Notes: generated by a model from the letters alone, not told the origin. Positions 36,920-46,062 are shown, counted from the stretch's first letter. The stretch is 64,000 nucleotides of DNA from Eubacteriales bacterium (GCA_030526005.1 JAUNDP010000005.1:52438-116437), one strand, 5' to 3'. Numbers and translations: made by a program.

Positions 36920-38437
36920 ATGAAAAACGTAGTAAAAAAAGGATTGGCGCTGTCTATGACAGCAGCGATGCTCTGTTCTATGAGCGTATCAGCGGAGGGA
37001 GAATATAAAGATACACTTGTTTGGGGTCAGGGAGCGGACGTGACATCCATGGACCCTCATCAGGGAAAAGAAACGCCAGCCGTAGAAGTAACGGATCAGA
37101 TCTTTGACACCCTGCTTGTGGTAAATCCAGAGACAAACGAACTGGAGCCTCAGATTGCAGAATCATGGGAGCAGACATCGGATACTTCCTATACATTTAA
37201 GATTCGACAGGGAATCAAATTCCATGACGGATCAGAACTGACAGCAGAAGATGTAAAATTTTCTCTGGAAAGAGCCATCAATTCACCGGCAGTTTCCTAT
37301 GTAATTGATTTTGTTGACACAGTTGAAGTGGTAGATCCGTATACTGTGACTGTGAATTTAAAAGCTCCATATGCGCCGGCGCTGCGTAACTTATCTGTTC
37401 CATTTACAGCAATCGTTCCAAAGGCAGTTGTGGAAGCGGATGAGGAAGCATTCCGCCTTCATCCGATTGGATCCGGCCCATACAAATTTGTAGAGTGGAA
37501 GCAGGGAGACTCTGTGACACTGGAAGGATTTGACGAGTATTATGCAGGAGCGCCGGCTACAAAGAATCTGATTATGAGAGTAATCCCAGAAGCGGCACAG
37601 AGAACGATCGCTCTGGAGACAGGGGAAATTGATCTGGCTTACGATATTCTGCCGAATGATATTGCAAGAGTAGAAGAAAATGAAGATCTCACACTTTATG
37701 ATGTTCCGTCTTTGACATGCAACTATTTTTCTATGAATATGAATAAAGAGCCATTCAACATCCCGGAAGTCAGAGAAGCCATCAACCTTGCAATCGACCG
37801 TCAGCTGATTATTGATACGATCGTAAGCGGGGCAGGCCAGCCGGCAGATGCTATTATTGCTCCGGCAGTATTTGGATATACAAGCCCTGGCGCTTATGAG
37901 TATGACCCGGAGAAGGCAAGAGAGTTACTGGCAGAAGCAGGATATGAAAATGGATTTGAGACAAGCATCTGGGTAAATGATAACCAAGCCAGAATCGAAG
38001 TTTGTCAGACGATTCAGGCGATGCTGATGGATATCGGAATCACATGCAACGTAGAAGTTATGGAATTTGGAAGCTTTATTCAGTCTACTTCCAACGGAGA
38101 ACATGATATGGGATATTTTGGATGGACAACTTCCACAACCGATGCAGACTACACCTATTATTCACTGGAGCACTCCAGCCAGCAGGGAGCAGCAGGAAAC
38201 CGTTCCTTCATCAATGATCCTGAAGTGGATGCTTTAATCGAGAAAGGCCGCCAGAGCACAGATGAAGCAACGAGAATGGAAGCTTATAGCGAATTAGCAG
38301 TAAAATTAAAAGAGATCAACAACAACGCACCGATTTACTACAGCAATATTACAGCCGGAGCAAGCAACAAAGTAGAAAACTTTGTGATGGATGCGAATGG
38401 ATATCATAAACTGGACAAAGTAAAAGTATTAGAGTAA
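36920..38437 (+). CDS. Peptide-binding protein, copy 2 (SBP family 5)
   Basis: 505 residues, 98% identical in protein to copy 1; the differences are residues 10 and 34 and seven near the C-terminus (for example Glu-Ala to Glu-Lys, Leu to Ile, final Gln to Glu). The interior, corresponding to 35278-36449 and 37055-38226, is identical in DNA by my reading. The ribosome site and the 12 bp before the ATG are also the same. The differing flanks and uniform core suggest gene conversion between tandem copies. It belongs to the same operon as the creatininase (27 bp downstream). Signal peptide without a clear lipobox, as in copy 1. Confidence 0.94.
   Translation: MKNVVKKGLALSMTAAMLCSMSVSAEGEYKDTLVWGQGADVTSMDPHQGKETPAVEVTDQIFDTLLVVNPETNELEPQIAESWEQTSDTSYTFKIRQGIKFHDGSELTAEDVKFSLERAINSPAVSYVIDFVDTVEVVDPYTVTVNLKAPYAPALRNLSVPFTAIVPKAVVEADEEAFRLHPIGSGPYKFVEWKQGDSVTLEGFDEYYAGAPATKNLIMRVIPEAAQRTIALETGEIDLAYDILPNDIARVEENEDLTLYDVPSLTCNYFSMNMNKEPFNIPEVREAINLAIDRQLIIDTIVSGAGQPADAIIAPAVFGYTSPGAYEYDPEKARELLAEAGYENGFETSIWVNDNQARIEVCQTIQAMLMDIGITCNVEVMEFGSFIQSTSNGEHDMGYFGWTTSTTDADYTYYSLEHSSQQGAAGNRSFINDPEVDALIEKGRQSTDEATRMEAYSELAVKLKEINNNAPIYYSNITAGASNKVENFVMDANGYHKLDKVKVLE
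37055..38226 (+). repeat. Identical 1172-bp core, second copy
   Basis: Partner of 35278-36449; see the binding-protein entries. Copies read identical in a line-by-line comparison. Confidence 0.85.
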
Positions 38438-38464
38438 TATATAGAAGAAAGAAGGATAACAGGC

Positions 38465-39226
38465 ATGAGACTAGAGAACATTACATGGCCAAGAGCGGAA
38501 AAATATTTTAAAGAGAGTGACATGGTACTGCTTCCGATCGGAAGTATTGAGTGCCATGGACGCCATATGCCGCTTGGAACAGATACTTTAATTCCAAATA
38601 AGATTGTGGAATTGCTGGAAGAAAAAAGTGATATCTTAATTGCGCCGACCATTCCATATGGCGCATGTGAATCACTGGCTCCATATCCGGGAACCATCAA
38701 TATCGGAACAGAAATCTTATATCAGTTCTTATACAAAGTGGTAGAAAATCTGTATGATCACGGAGCAAGAAAAATTTTGATTTTAAATGGTCATGGCGGA
38801 AATATCAAGACGATTGAACGCGTTGGTCTGGAATTTGAAAAGAAAGGCGCTCTGGTAGTTATGCTGAACTGGTGGCTGATGGCATGGGATATGGACCCGG
38901 CATGGAAAGGCGGCCATGGCGGCGGAGAAGAGACAGCCGGCGTGATGGGCGTAAATCCGGATCTGATTGACTATGACGAGCTGACAGATGAGCCTTTAAA
39001 ATTAAAAGATTTATCCGAAAATCTGGTTGCAACAGGATTCCGAACCGTGAAATTTAAAGGCGTGGAAGTAGAGATCTTAAGATCAACACCAAATGTCACA
39101 GACAATGGATGGATCGGACCGGATCATCCAAAGACTGCAACAATCGAATGGGGTCAGAAAATGCTTCAGACAACAGCAGATTATATTGCAGATTTTATTG
39201 AGGAATTCCGCAAAGTACAGCTGTAA
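38465..39226 (+). CDS. Creatininase family amidohydrolase
   Basis: 253 residues. Metal-dependent hydrolase of the creatininase/formamide hydrolase family. The metal ligands are visible: Glu and His two residues later in GSIECHGRHM, Asp eleven residues after that Glu (GTDTLIP), the ILNGHGGN turn, and GGHGGGEETAG with the second His and Glu. It lies in the peptide-uptake operon between the second binding protein and an M42 peptidase. Candidate substrates are cyclic or amide-containing peptides or creatinine-like compounds; none is proven. AAGGATAAC precedes the ATG. Confidence 0.87.
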   Translation: MRLENITWPRAEKYFKESDMVLLPIGSIECHGRHMPLGTDTLIPNKIVELLEEKSDILIAPTIPYGACESLAPYPGTINIGTEILYQFLYKVVENLYDHGARKILILNGHGGNIKTIERVGLEFEKKGALVVMLNWWLMAWDMDPAWKGGHGGGEETAGVMGVNPDLIDYDELTDEPLKLKDLSENLVATGFRTVKFKGVEVEILRSTPNVTDNGWIGPDHPKTATIEWGQKMLQTTADYIADFIEEFRKVQL

Positions 39227-39258
39227 TGAAATACAGCTGTATCAGCAAAAACCAAACA

Positions 39259-39292
39259 TAGGAAGGCGGATTGGAAAATCCGCTTTCCTTAT
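39259..39292 (+). terminator. Possible terminator after the creatininase gene
   Basis: AGGCGGATT (39262-39270) and AATCCGCTT (39275-39283) around a GGAA loop, extended by AAGG/CCTT on the outside, followed by ATTTG. Weak T run. It may only reduce transcription into the M42 peptidase gene. Confidence 0.5.
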
Positions 39293-39375
39293 TTGCGGCA
39301 TACAAACAGTGGAATCGGCGAGCCGCAGTCGGTTTAACAGTGAAAAATTTTGACAGACGTAAGGGGAATACTGAT

Positions 39376-40452
39376 ATGAAAAAAGAACAAAGCTTACAGA
39401 TGATTGCAGAGATTTCAAATGCAAATGGTGCGCCGGGATTTGAAGACGAAGTGGTAGAAGTATTTCGTAAATATGCAGATGGACTGGGTACATTAAAAGA
39501 AGACCATTTAAGAAATTTTTATGTATATCGCGAAGAAAATAAAGGAAATAGACCGGTTGTGCAGCTGGACGGACACAGCGATGAAGTTGCTTTCATGGTT
39601 CAGGCAATCAAACCAGATGGAACACTTCGTTTTATCCCTCTTGGAGGATGGGTGACATCCAATGTACCTGCGCATAAAGTGTGGGTGCGCAATGCAGACG
39701 GAGAGTATATTCCGGGGATTGTAGCAAGCAAACCGCCGCACTATATGACAGAGGCAGAGAGAAAAGCGCCGTTAGAGTTCTCAAATATGTCTGTGGATGT
39801 AGGGGCAGTCTCAAGAGAAGATGCGATCGAAAACTTCCATATTCGCATTGGAGAGCCGATCGTTCCGGATGTTACATTCCGTTACGATGAAAAACATGAC
39901 CTGATGGTTGGAAAGAGCTTTGACTGCCGGCTTGGATGCGCATCTGTTCTGGAGACATTGAAAGAACTTCATGGAGAAGAACTGAATGTGGACATTGTAG
40001 GAGCGTGCTGTGTTCAGGAAGAAGTGGGAACGAGAGGCTCTGTAATCACTTCTCGTGTGATTCAGCCAGATCTTGCGATTGTATTTGAAGGATGTCCGGC
40101 AGATGATACTTGTGTAGAACCTTATATGGTTCAGACTGCAATCAAAAAAGGACCGATGCTGCGCCATGTAGACGCCAGAATGATCACAAATCCTCGTTTC
40201 CAGAGATATGCTCTTTCTATGGCAGCGGAAAAAGGAATCATGGTCCAGGAAGCTGTCAGAAGCGGCGGAAGCACAAACGGAGCCAATATTCATCTGACAG
40301 GCGAAGGCGTTCCGACGATTGTAATTGGAATTCCTGTTCGCTATGCACATACTCATTATGGAATTTCTGCTTATGCAGACTATGAAAGCGGAATTAAACT
40401 GGCATGTGAAATTCTGCGGGCGATTGACAAAGACATTATCCAATCCTTTTAA
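39376..40452 (+). CDS. M42 family glutamyl aminopeptidase/endoglucanase-type peptidase
   Basis: Cytosolic dinuclear zinc aminopeptidase of the tetrahedral type, 358 residues from the Met at 39376 (AAGGGGAA before it). A longer frame upstream lacks a ribosome site. Metal ligands: His in LDGHSDEVAFM, Asp in SFDCRLG, Glu-Glu in VQEEVGTRG, Asp/Glu in FEGCP, His in YAHTHYG. M42 enzymes trim short peptides, so the gene fits the role of digesting imported peptides. It is the last gene of the locus; a strong terminator follows. Confidence 0.9.
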   Translation: MKKEQSLQMIAEISNANGAPGFEDEVVEVFRKYADGLGTLKEDHLRNFYVYREENKGNRPVVQLDGHSDEVAFMVQAIKPDGTLRFIPLGGWVTSNVPAHKVWVRNADGEYIPGIVASKPPHYMTEAERKAPLEFSNMSVDVGAVSREDAIENFHIRIGEPIVPDVTFRYDEKHDLMVGKSFDCRLGCASVLETLKELHGEELNVDIVGACCVQEEVGTRGSVITSRVIQPDLAIVFEGCPADDTCVEPYMVQTAIKKGPMLRHVDARMITNPRFQRYALSMAAEKGIMVQEAVRSGGSTNGANIHLTGEGVPTIVIGIPVRYAHTHYGISAYADYESGIKLACEILRAIDKDIIQSF

Positions 40453-40455
40453 TTT

Positions 40456-40497
40456 TTGACGGAAGTTTTCCTGACGGGAGACTTCCGTCAATTTTTT
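40456..40497 (+). terminator. Terminator after the M42 peptidase
   Basis: TTGACGGAAGT (40456-40466) and ACTTCCGTCAA (40481-40491) with a 14-nt loop, then a T run. Confidence 0.92.
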
Positions 40498-40566
40498 GTT
40501 CCGAAAAGTATCACAAAAATTTAATAATATTTTAAAAAACTTTTAGATAGAGCGGATGTTTTTAAA

Positions 40567-40602
40567 GATACAATATGATACAATAAAAAAATATGATACA
40601 AT
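40567..40602 (+). repeat. Three GATACAAT direct repeats
   Basis: GATACAAT is present at 40567, 40577 and 40595, each within TATGATACAATA or similar, just upstream of the PLD-like gene. They may be overlapping -10 elements or an operator. Confidence 0.45.
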
Positions 40603-40636
40603 AAGAAACAAACAAAAGAAAAGAAGGGGAACGAAA

Positions 40637-42046
40637 GTGAAAGGAATGTTAAAAATCGTATTGATCTGTTTTGGATGTTTTCTCATCTATATAATTCTGG
40701 GAGCAATTCTGCCTTTTGCATTTGCAAAAAGTAAAACAGGAAGTATGACGCATGAGATTGCTTCTTTTTATGAACCATCCAATTTAAACGAACGTGCGGC
40801 GCTGGTGGAGGAAAATGAAGATGCACTTTTGACACGATTGAGCATGATTGAGGAGGCAAAAGAAGAGATTATACTGTCTACATTTGATATCCGTACTGGG
40901 AAGAGTACAACCGATATTTTTTCTGCTCTTGTGGCAGCAGCCGACAGAGGGGTAAAAGTGAAGGTCTATGTAGATGGACTATATGGAATGATTCATATGA
41001 CAGGGCAGACTATTTTTGAAGCAGCAGGCTCTCATGAGAATCTGGAGATCCGCTATTACAATGAGCCAAACGTACTGATGCCGTGGACGGCGAATGGCAG
41101 AATGCACGATAAATATTTAATTGTAGATAACCGTATGGTTTTGCTTGGCGGGCGCAATACATTTGACTATTTTATAGGAAATTATACGCCGAACAGTGTA
41201 GGATATGACAGAGAAGTGCTGATCTGGCAGGGAAAAGAAGACAAAAATGGAATAGGAACAGTCGCACAGGTTAAATCTTATTTTCAGAAAAATTGGGATG
41301 AAAAATATAGTAAGACAGTATTTGATAAACACCATGGAGAAAAGATAGAAGAAGAGCTGAAACGTTTGAGAGATCACTATAAAGAGATGAAAGACAGCAA
41401 AAAATTCCCTGTCTCAGAAAACTGGGAAGAGCGGACAGTGGAGATTGAAAATGCAGTGCTTGTCACAAATCCGACTCACATTATGAAAAAGAGCCCAGAT
41501 GTCTGGTATACTTTATATGAGTTGATGAGAAATGCAAAAGAGTCTGTGATTATCCAGACACCATATGCCGTCTTTTCAAAGGATATGTACGAGGGAATAG
41601 AAGAGATTGCAAAAGAAGTTCCCGACACAAAGATGCTTATTAATTCCAGAGCAGTCGGCGACAATGTGGTGGCGTCGTCCGATTACACGAAAAACTGGAA
41701 AAAAGTAGTTGGAACAGGAATGCCGGTGTATGAATATCAGGGGGATCACTCATGCCATGGAAAATCGGTTCTGATTGACGACCAGTTATCTGTCATCGGT
41801 TCTTATAATTTCGATATGCGAAGCACCTATATTGATACAGAGACGATGCTTGTGATCAATGGAAAAGAGTTTCAGAAATTGCTTCGCACAGAAGTAGAAA
41901 AAATAGAAGAGGATTCCCTGCTGCGCAAAACAGACGGGGGATATGAGGCAAAAGAAGGAGTAGAAGAAAAACAGCTGAGCAGCGGCAGAGAGATTTTCTA
42001 TAAAGCTGCTTCCTGGATAATTCAGCCGTTCCGTTATTTGGTATAG
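40637..42046 (+). CDS. Phospholipase D-like family protein
   Basis: 469 residues from the GTG at 40637 (GAAGGGGAA before it). A membrane helix at 5-28 (IVLICFGCFLIYIILGAILPF) anchors the protein; two PLD domains follow with HDKYLIVDN and GGRNTFDYF near 160, and HGKSVLIDD with GSYNFDMRS near 378. The layout is like Cls but with a single membrane helix and a different inter-domain region. It may act as a phosphatidyl transferase or a phosphodiesterase. It is followed by an MBL-fold gene at 16 bp. The true cardiolipin synthase is the gene at 16556. Confidence 0.86.
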   Translation: MKGMLKIVLICFGCFLIYIILGAILPFAFAKSKTGSMTHEIASFYEPSNLNERAALVEENEDALLTRLSMIEEAKEEIILSTFDIRTGKSTTDIFSALVAAADRGVKVKVYVDGLYGMIHMTGQTIFEAAGSHENLEIRYYNEPNVLMPWTANGRMHDKYLIVDNRMVLLGGRNTFDYFIGNYTPNSVGYDREVLIWQGKEDKNGIGTVAQVKSYFQKNWDEKYSKTVFDKHHGEKIEEELKRLRDHYKEMKDSKKFPVSENWEERTVEIENAVLVTNPTHIMKKSPDVWYTLYELMRNAKESVIIQTPYAVFSKDMYEGIEEIAKEVPDTKMLINSRAVGDNVVASSDYTKNWKKVVGTGMPVYEYQGDHSCHGKSVLIDDQLSVIGSYNFDMRSTYIDTETMLVINGKEFQKLLRTEVEKIEEDSLLRKTDGGYEAKEGVEEKQLSSGREIFYKAASWIIQPFRYLV

Positions 42047-42062
42047 AAATGGATGGAGGAAA

Positions 42063-42881
42063 GTGGAAAAGTTGAAAATTACGGTATTAAATGAAAATCA
42101 TGTGACAAGAAGAGGACTGTTGGCAGAACATGGATTGTCGCTGCTTCTGGAAGAAGAAGGAGAGCGCTGGCTGTTTGATACAGGGCAGAGCGATGTGTAC
42201 ATAAAAAATGCACAGATTTTGGGGGAACGCCTTTCTGATTTAGATGGGATCATTCTAAGCCATGGCCATTATGACCACTGCGGAGGACTACAGTATTTGA
42301 ATGAAAAAATGCCCAGAGTGTATGTGCGAGAAAAAGCATTCTGCCGGAAATTTTCTGTGAAAGAGAGAAATCAGCTCTGTGATATCGGCATTCCATGGAA
42401 AAAAGAGCAATTCCAAGAAAAGCTGACTTTTACAGAAACTGTTCAACAGATCAGAGAAAACTGGTTTTTGCTTGGAGGCGTTCCGCAATATCCTCAGTTA
42501 GAAGAAAAACCACATGGTTTTTTGTATGAGGATGGAGATGAGACAAGACAGGACTGCATGGAAGATGAACAGTTTTTGGCTGTGAAAACAAAAAAAGGAA
42601 TCATCTTAATCATTGGATGCGCTCATATGGGAATTTTAAACTGTATATCCTATGCAAAGGAGATTTTTCCAGGAGAAAAAATCCGTGGAATTTTTGCCGG
42701 AATGCACCTGAAAGATGCGGAGGATAAAAGAATTTCTTTTACAATCGAGAAGCTGATGCAGGAAAATCTGGAATTTGTGGCAGCAGCACATTGCACCGGA
42801 CAGAGAGCAATTTCAAAAATGGCGGAAGCATTCGGAGAAAAATTTTTATTTTGTGAGACAGGAAAAATATTTGAGTTTTAA
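42063..42881 (+). CDS. MBL fold metallo-hydrolase
   Basis: 272 residues with the start GTG at 42063 (GGAGGAAA before it). The metallo-beta-lactamase motif LSHGHYDHCGGL is near 66-77 and other ligands are in GCAHMGIL and AAHCTG. Its layout (FDTGQSDVYIKNAQILG) resembles the archaeal/bacterial ribofuranosyl-aminobenzene phosphate synthase-like MBL group, which often act on phosphodiester or phosphonate-type substrates. The PLD-like gene is 16 bp upstream and probably in the same transcript. Substrate unknown. Confidence 0.85.
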   Translation: MEKLKITVLNENHVTRRGLLAEHGLSLLLEEEGERWLFDTGQSDVYIKNAQILGERLSDLDGIILSHGHYDHCGGLQYLNEKMPRVYVREKAFCRKFSVKERNQLCDIGIPWKKEQFQEKLTFTETVQQIRENWFLLGGVPQYPQLEEKPHGFLYEDGDETRQDCMEDEQFLAVKTKKGIILIIGCAHMGILNCISYAKEIFPGEKIRGIFAGMHLKDAEDKRISFTIEKLMQENLEFVAAAHCTGQRAISKMAEAFGEKFLFCETGKIFEF

Positions 42882-42889
42882 GAAAAATG

Positions 42890-42929
42890 AGCGGAAACTG
42901 GTCAGGAGAGGAACAGTTTCCGCTTTTTT
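42890..42929 (+). terminator. Terminator after the MBL gene
   Basis: AGCGGAAACTG (42890-42900) with CAGTTTCCGCT (42914-42924) and a six-T run. Confidence 0.92.
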
Positions 42930-42987
42930 GGTTTTTTCTTAAATTTGATTGAAAAAAAGAATAGGGGTGGGCAAATTTTCAATTTTC

Positions 42988-42996
42988 TGTTATAAT
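42988..42996 (+). promoter_or_regulatory. Extended -10 promoter of the nucleoside salvage block
   Basis: TGT-TATAAT at 42988-42996 with no good -35 (TGGGCA at 42968). A small TTACAG/CTGTAA hairpin lies at 43013-43030. The rest of the 140-bp leader is A-rich. I looked for a purine riboswitch core and did not find one. Confidence 0.5.
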
Positions 42997-43134
42997 TAAT
43001 ACGGCGAAAAAATTACAGGTTTATCTGTAAGATGAAAGCTATTTTCTTATTTTTTAAATTAGAATACCGATAAAAAACAGAAGAATATGAGATTGACAGA
43101 AAAAGATAATTTTATATGAATAAAGGAGGACGCA

Positions 43135-43977
43135 ATGAACCAGGTATACGAAAAATTAATGAAATGTTATGAGAGCGTGCGCAAAAAAGTGGATTTTGTT
43201 CCGAAAGTGGCATTGGTGCTGGGATCGGGACTTGGCGATTATGGAGACAGCATACAAATTGAACAAGTACTTGATTATCATGATATTGACGGATTCCCAG
43301 TTTCAACCGTGCAGGGACATAAGGGGCGTTTTTTGTTTGGATATGTGGAAAATGTGCCGGTTGTCATTATGCAGGGAAGAGTCCATTATTATGAGGGATA
43401 TCCGATCAGCGATGTAGTTCTCCCGACGCGTTTAATGAAAATGATGGGAGCAGAAGTTCTGTTTTTGACAAATGCAGCCGGAGGTGTCAATTTTGATTTC
43501 CAGGCAGGCGACTTTATGATGATTACAGATCAGATCAGCAACTTTGTGCCGTCTCCTCTGATTGGACCAAATGAAGAAAAACTGGGAGTGCGTTTCCCTG
43601 ATATGAGCGAAATTTATGATAAAGATCTTCAAAGCGTGATCCGTACAGCAGCAGGAGAACTGGGCATTGCTTTAAAAGAAGGAACGTATGTACAGCTGTC
43701 AGGACCGAATTTTGAGACTCCGGCAGAAGTGCGGATGTGTCGGATCTTAGGCGGAGATGCAGTAGGAATGAGTACAGCTTGTGAAGCCGTTGCGGCAAAC
43801 CATATGGGCATGAAGATTTGTGGCATTTCCTGTATTTCAAATCTGGGATGCGGCATGACGGATCAGCCATTGACGCACATTGAAGTGCAGGAGACGGCAG
43901 ACCGTGTGGCGCCTCTGTTTAAAGCGCTTGTCACGAAAACAATCGTGGGAATAAACAAACTGTTAGATGAAAAATAA
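43135..43977 (+). CDS. punA: Purine-nucleoside phosphorylase, PNP-I trimeric type
   Basis: 280 residues; cleaves inosine, guanosine and related nucleosides with phosphate to ribose 1-phosphate and base. Family motifs are GSGLGDYG near 31-38, the phosphate-binding HGRVHYYEG (MQGRVHYYEGY near 80), TNAAGGVN near 116, the PNFETPAEVRM substrate loop and CEAVAANHMG near residue 222, SCISNLGCGM near 238. GGAGG precedes the ATG. First of the run of purine/nucleoside genes; the next gene starts 18 bp after it. Confidence 0.92.
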   Translation: MNQVYEKLMKCYESVRKKVDFVPKVALVLGSGLGDYGDSIQIEQVLDYHDIDGFPVSTVQGHKGRFLFGYVENVPVVIMQGRVHYYEGYPISDVVLPTRLMKMMGAEVLFLTNAAGGVNFDFQAGDFMMITDQISNFVPSPLIGPNEEKLGVRFPDMSEIYDKDLQSVIRTAAGELGIALKEGTYVQLSGPNFETPAEVRMCRILGGDAVGMSTACEAVAANHMGMKICGISCISNLGCGMTDQPLTHIEVQETADRVAPLFKALVTKTIVGINKLLDEK

Positions 43978-43995
43978 AAAGGAAGAAGGAAACAT

Positions 43996-44928
43996 ATGAA
44001 GGCGGTTTATTTTGACGGAACAAAAGCGACATTTCGAGACAATTTGGATAAACCGGTTCCAGAGGCAGGAGAGAGTCTTGTCCGGATTTTGATGAGCGCT
44101 GTGTGCAGTACGGATAAGGAGATATTGAGGGGATATAAGCCTGGATTTACCGGAGTAATGGGACATGAGTTTGTCGGTGTCGTAGAAGAATCAGATCAGG
44201 AACAGCTGATAGGAAAGCGTGTAGTTGGAGAGATCAATGCAGGATGCGGCCACTGTATCTACTGCAGAACCGGAAGAGAGAAACACTGTGAGGAGCGAAA
44301 AGTGCTCGGACTGGAACGAAAAGATGGATGTTTTGCAGAATATATGACGATTGCAACTCATCTGCTGCACATTGTGCCCTGGGATCTTCCGACAGAGCTT
44401 GCGGTTTTTACGGAACCGCTGGCTGCAGCTTTGGAAATCTTATCTCAGATCCATATCAGACCGGAAGAGCGCTGTGCAATTATTGGAGATGGAAGACTTG
44501 CATTTTTGATCGCTCAAGTTGTGGCTATGACAGGGGCAAGAGTCACTGTAATCGGACGCCATGAAGAAAAACTGGAAAAGTTTCGTCCGTATGCCGAGAT
44601 CACAATGGAGCCGGAGGATATATATGAGATCGTCATTGAAGCTTCAGGAAAAAAAGAAGGAATTTTGCTGGCAAAAGAGATTGTAAGGCATCAGGGAACG
44701 ATTGTGCTGAAAAGTACATATGCAGGTGAAGTGTCCATCAATTTAAGTGATCTGACTGTACATGAAATTACAATAAAGGGAAGCAGATGCGGTCCTTTTG
44801 AACCGGCGCTTCACTTGCTGAGAAAGAGAAAAATCGAACTGCCGGAAATCGAACTGCACCGGCTGGAAGATTTTGAAAAAGCATTTTCTTCAAATGCTTT
44901 CAAAGCAGGATTTTCGATCTCTGAGTAA
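43996..44928 (+). CDS. MDR zinc-dependent alcohol dehydrogenase-like protein
   Basis: 310-residue medium-chain dehydrogenase/reductase. The catalytic zinc ligands Cys (AVCSTDKE), His-Glu (GHEFVG) and a later Glu (FTEPLAAA) are intact, as is the structural four-Cys zinc (GCGHCIYCRTGREKHC). The Rossmann glycine motif is IIGDGRLAFLIAQ near 160. A standalone sugar- or polyol-phosphate oxidoreductase is the usual function. Between PNP and MtnA it may act on a 5-modified pentose phosphate. The start is 18 bp after punA with GGAAGAAGG before it. Confidence 0.85.
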   Translation: MKAVYFDGTKATFRDNLDKPVPEAGESLVRILMSAVCSTDKEILRGYKPGFTGVMGHEFVGVVEESDQEQLIGKRVVGEINAGCGHCIYCRTGREKHCEERKVLGLERKDGCFAEYMTIATHLLHIVPWDLPTELAVFTEPLAAALEILSQIHIRPEERCAIIGDGRLAFLIAQVVAMTGARVTVIGRHEEKLEKFRPYAEITMEPEDIYEIVIEASGKKEGILLAKEIVRHQGTIVLKSTYAGEVSINLSDLTVHEITIKGSRCGPFEPALHLLRKRKIELPEIELHRLEDFEKAFSSNAFKAGFSISE

Positions 44929-44967
44929 AAGAATCATTGGATAAAACTATGTTTTTTGGAGGAAGAT

Positions 44968-46062
44968 ATGACAAACGAATTTGGAACAGAAAATGTGCTT
45001 CTTGGAAAAGAGGAAAAGAGTGTGCTGATCATTGACCAGACGAAACTGCCGAATGTGACGGAGTATCTGGAGCTTGAGACATTGAAGCAGATGTACGATG
45101 CCATTTTTGAACTGAAAGTCAGAGGAGCACCGGCGATTGGAATTTGCGCGGCATATTGTTATTACTGTCTGGCAAAGGCAAAAGAGGAAAAGCCGATGGA
45201 ATTATTTGAAAAGGAGATGGGAGAAGAAAAAGAATACTTAAATTCTTCCAGACCGACAGCGGTGAATCTGAGCTGGGCTTTGAACAGAATGGAACGGACA
45301 CTTCTGGCAAACAGAGAAAAAAGTGTGCCGGAAGTGGTAGAAATCCTGAAGCAGGAAGCAAAAAAAATCCAGCGGGAAGATATTGAAATGTGCAGAAAGA
45401 TTTCTGAGTATGGACTGTCTCTGCTCAAAGATGGAGACGGCATTTTGACACATTGCAATGCCGGACCTCTTGCTACATCAAAATATGGAACAGCGCTGGG
45501 ACCATTGTTTTTAGGGAAAGAAAAAGGAATGAACTTCCATGTGTTTGCGGATGAGACAAGACCTCTGCTGCAGGGAGCCCGCCTGACATCATATGAGCTG
45601 CACAAAGGCGGTATAGACGTGACTTTGATCTGCGATAATATGGCAAGCATCGTGATGAAAAACGGATGGGTTCAGGCTTGCCTTGTCGGATGTGATCGAA
45701 TTGCTGAAAATGGAGATACTGCAAATAAAATCGGAACAAGCGGAGTTGCAATTTTAGCAAAACATTATGGAATTCCATTCTATGTTTTGGGACCGACTTC
45801 CACGATTGACCTGACATGCAAAACAGGAGACGACATTGTGATTGAACAGCGCAGCATGGAAGAGATAAAGAGTAAATTTTACAAAGAGCCGATGGCGCTG
45901 GATGAAGTCAAATGCTATAATCCGGCATTTGATGTGACGGATCATAATTTGATCAGCGCAATTGTGACGGAGTATGGAATCTGCCGCGCTCCTTATGAGG
46001 TAAGTCTTGCAGAAGCAAAGAGAAAGTCTGCTTTACAGATTGATGGAAACGTAGTACAATAA
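44968..46062 (+). CDS. mtnA: S-methyl-5-thioribose-1-phosphate isomerase
   Basis: 364 residues from the ATG at 44968 (GGAGGAAG before it). Converts 5-methylthioribose 1-phosphate (and 5-deoxyribose 1-phosphate) to the ribulose 1-phosphate. The eIF2B-like fold is marked by RGAPAIG; the catalytic pair is Cys163 ([10 protein letters not shown]) and Asp243 ([10 protein letters not shown]). These match Cys160/Asp240 of the Bacillus enzyme. No MtnK, MtnB or MtnW is in the window, so the classical Yang cycle is not complete here; a PNP and a deaminase are. Confidence 0.94.
   Translation: MTNEFGTENVLLGKEEKSVLIIDQTKLPNVTEYLELETLKQMYDAIFELKVRGAPAIGICAAYCYYCLAKAKEEKPMELFEKEMGEEKEYLNSSRPTAVNLSWALNRMERTLLANREKSVPEVVEILKQEAKKIQREDIEMCRKISEYGLSLLKDGDGILTHCNAGPLATSKYGTALGPLFLGKEKGMNFHVFADETRPLLQGARLTSYELHKGGIDVTLICDNMASIVMKNGWVQACLVGCDRIAENGDTANKIGTSGVAILAKHYGIPFYVLGPTSTIDLTCKTGDDIVIEQRSMEEIKSKFYKEPMALDEVKCYNPAFDVTDHNLISAIVTEYGICRAPYEVSLAEAKRKSALQIDGNVVQ

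Noticed and set aside
39271-39375. Upstream extension of the M42 peptidase
   Set aside because: No ribosome site and unlike the family; the ATG at 39376 has AAGGGGAA before it.
40567-40602. CRISPR-like repeats
   Set aside because: Repeats are 8 bp with unequal short gaps and there are no cas genes.
42990-43134. Purine riboswitch before the PNP gene
   Set aside because: The leader lacks the conserved core and paired loops; only a small 6-bp hairpin is present.
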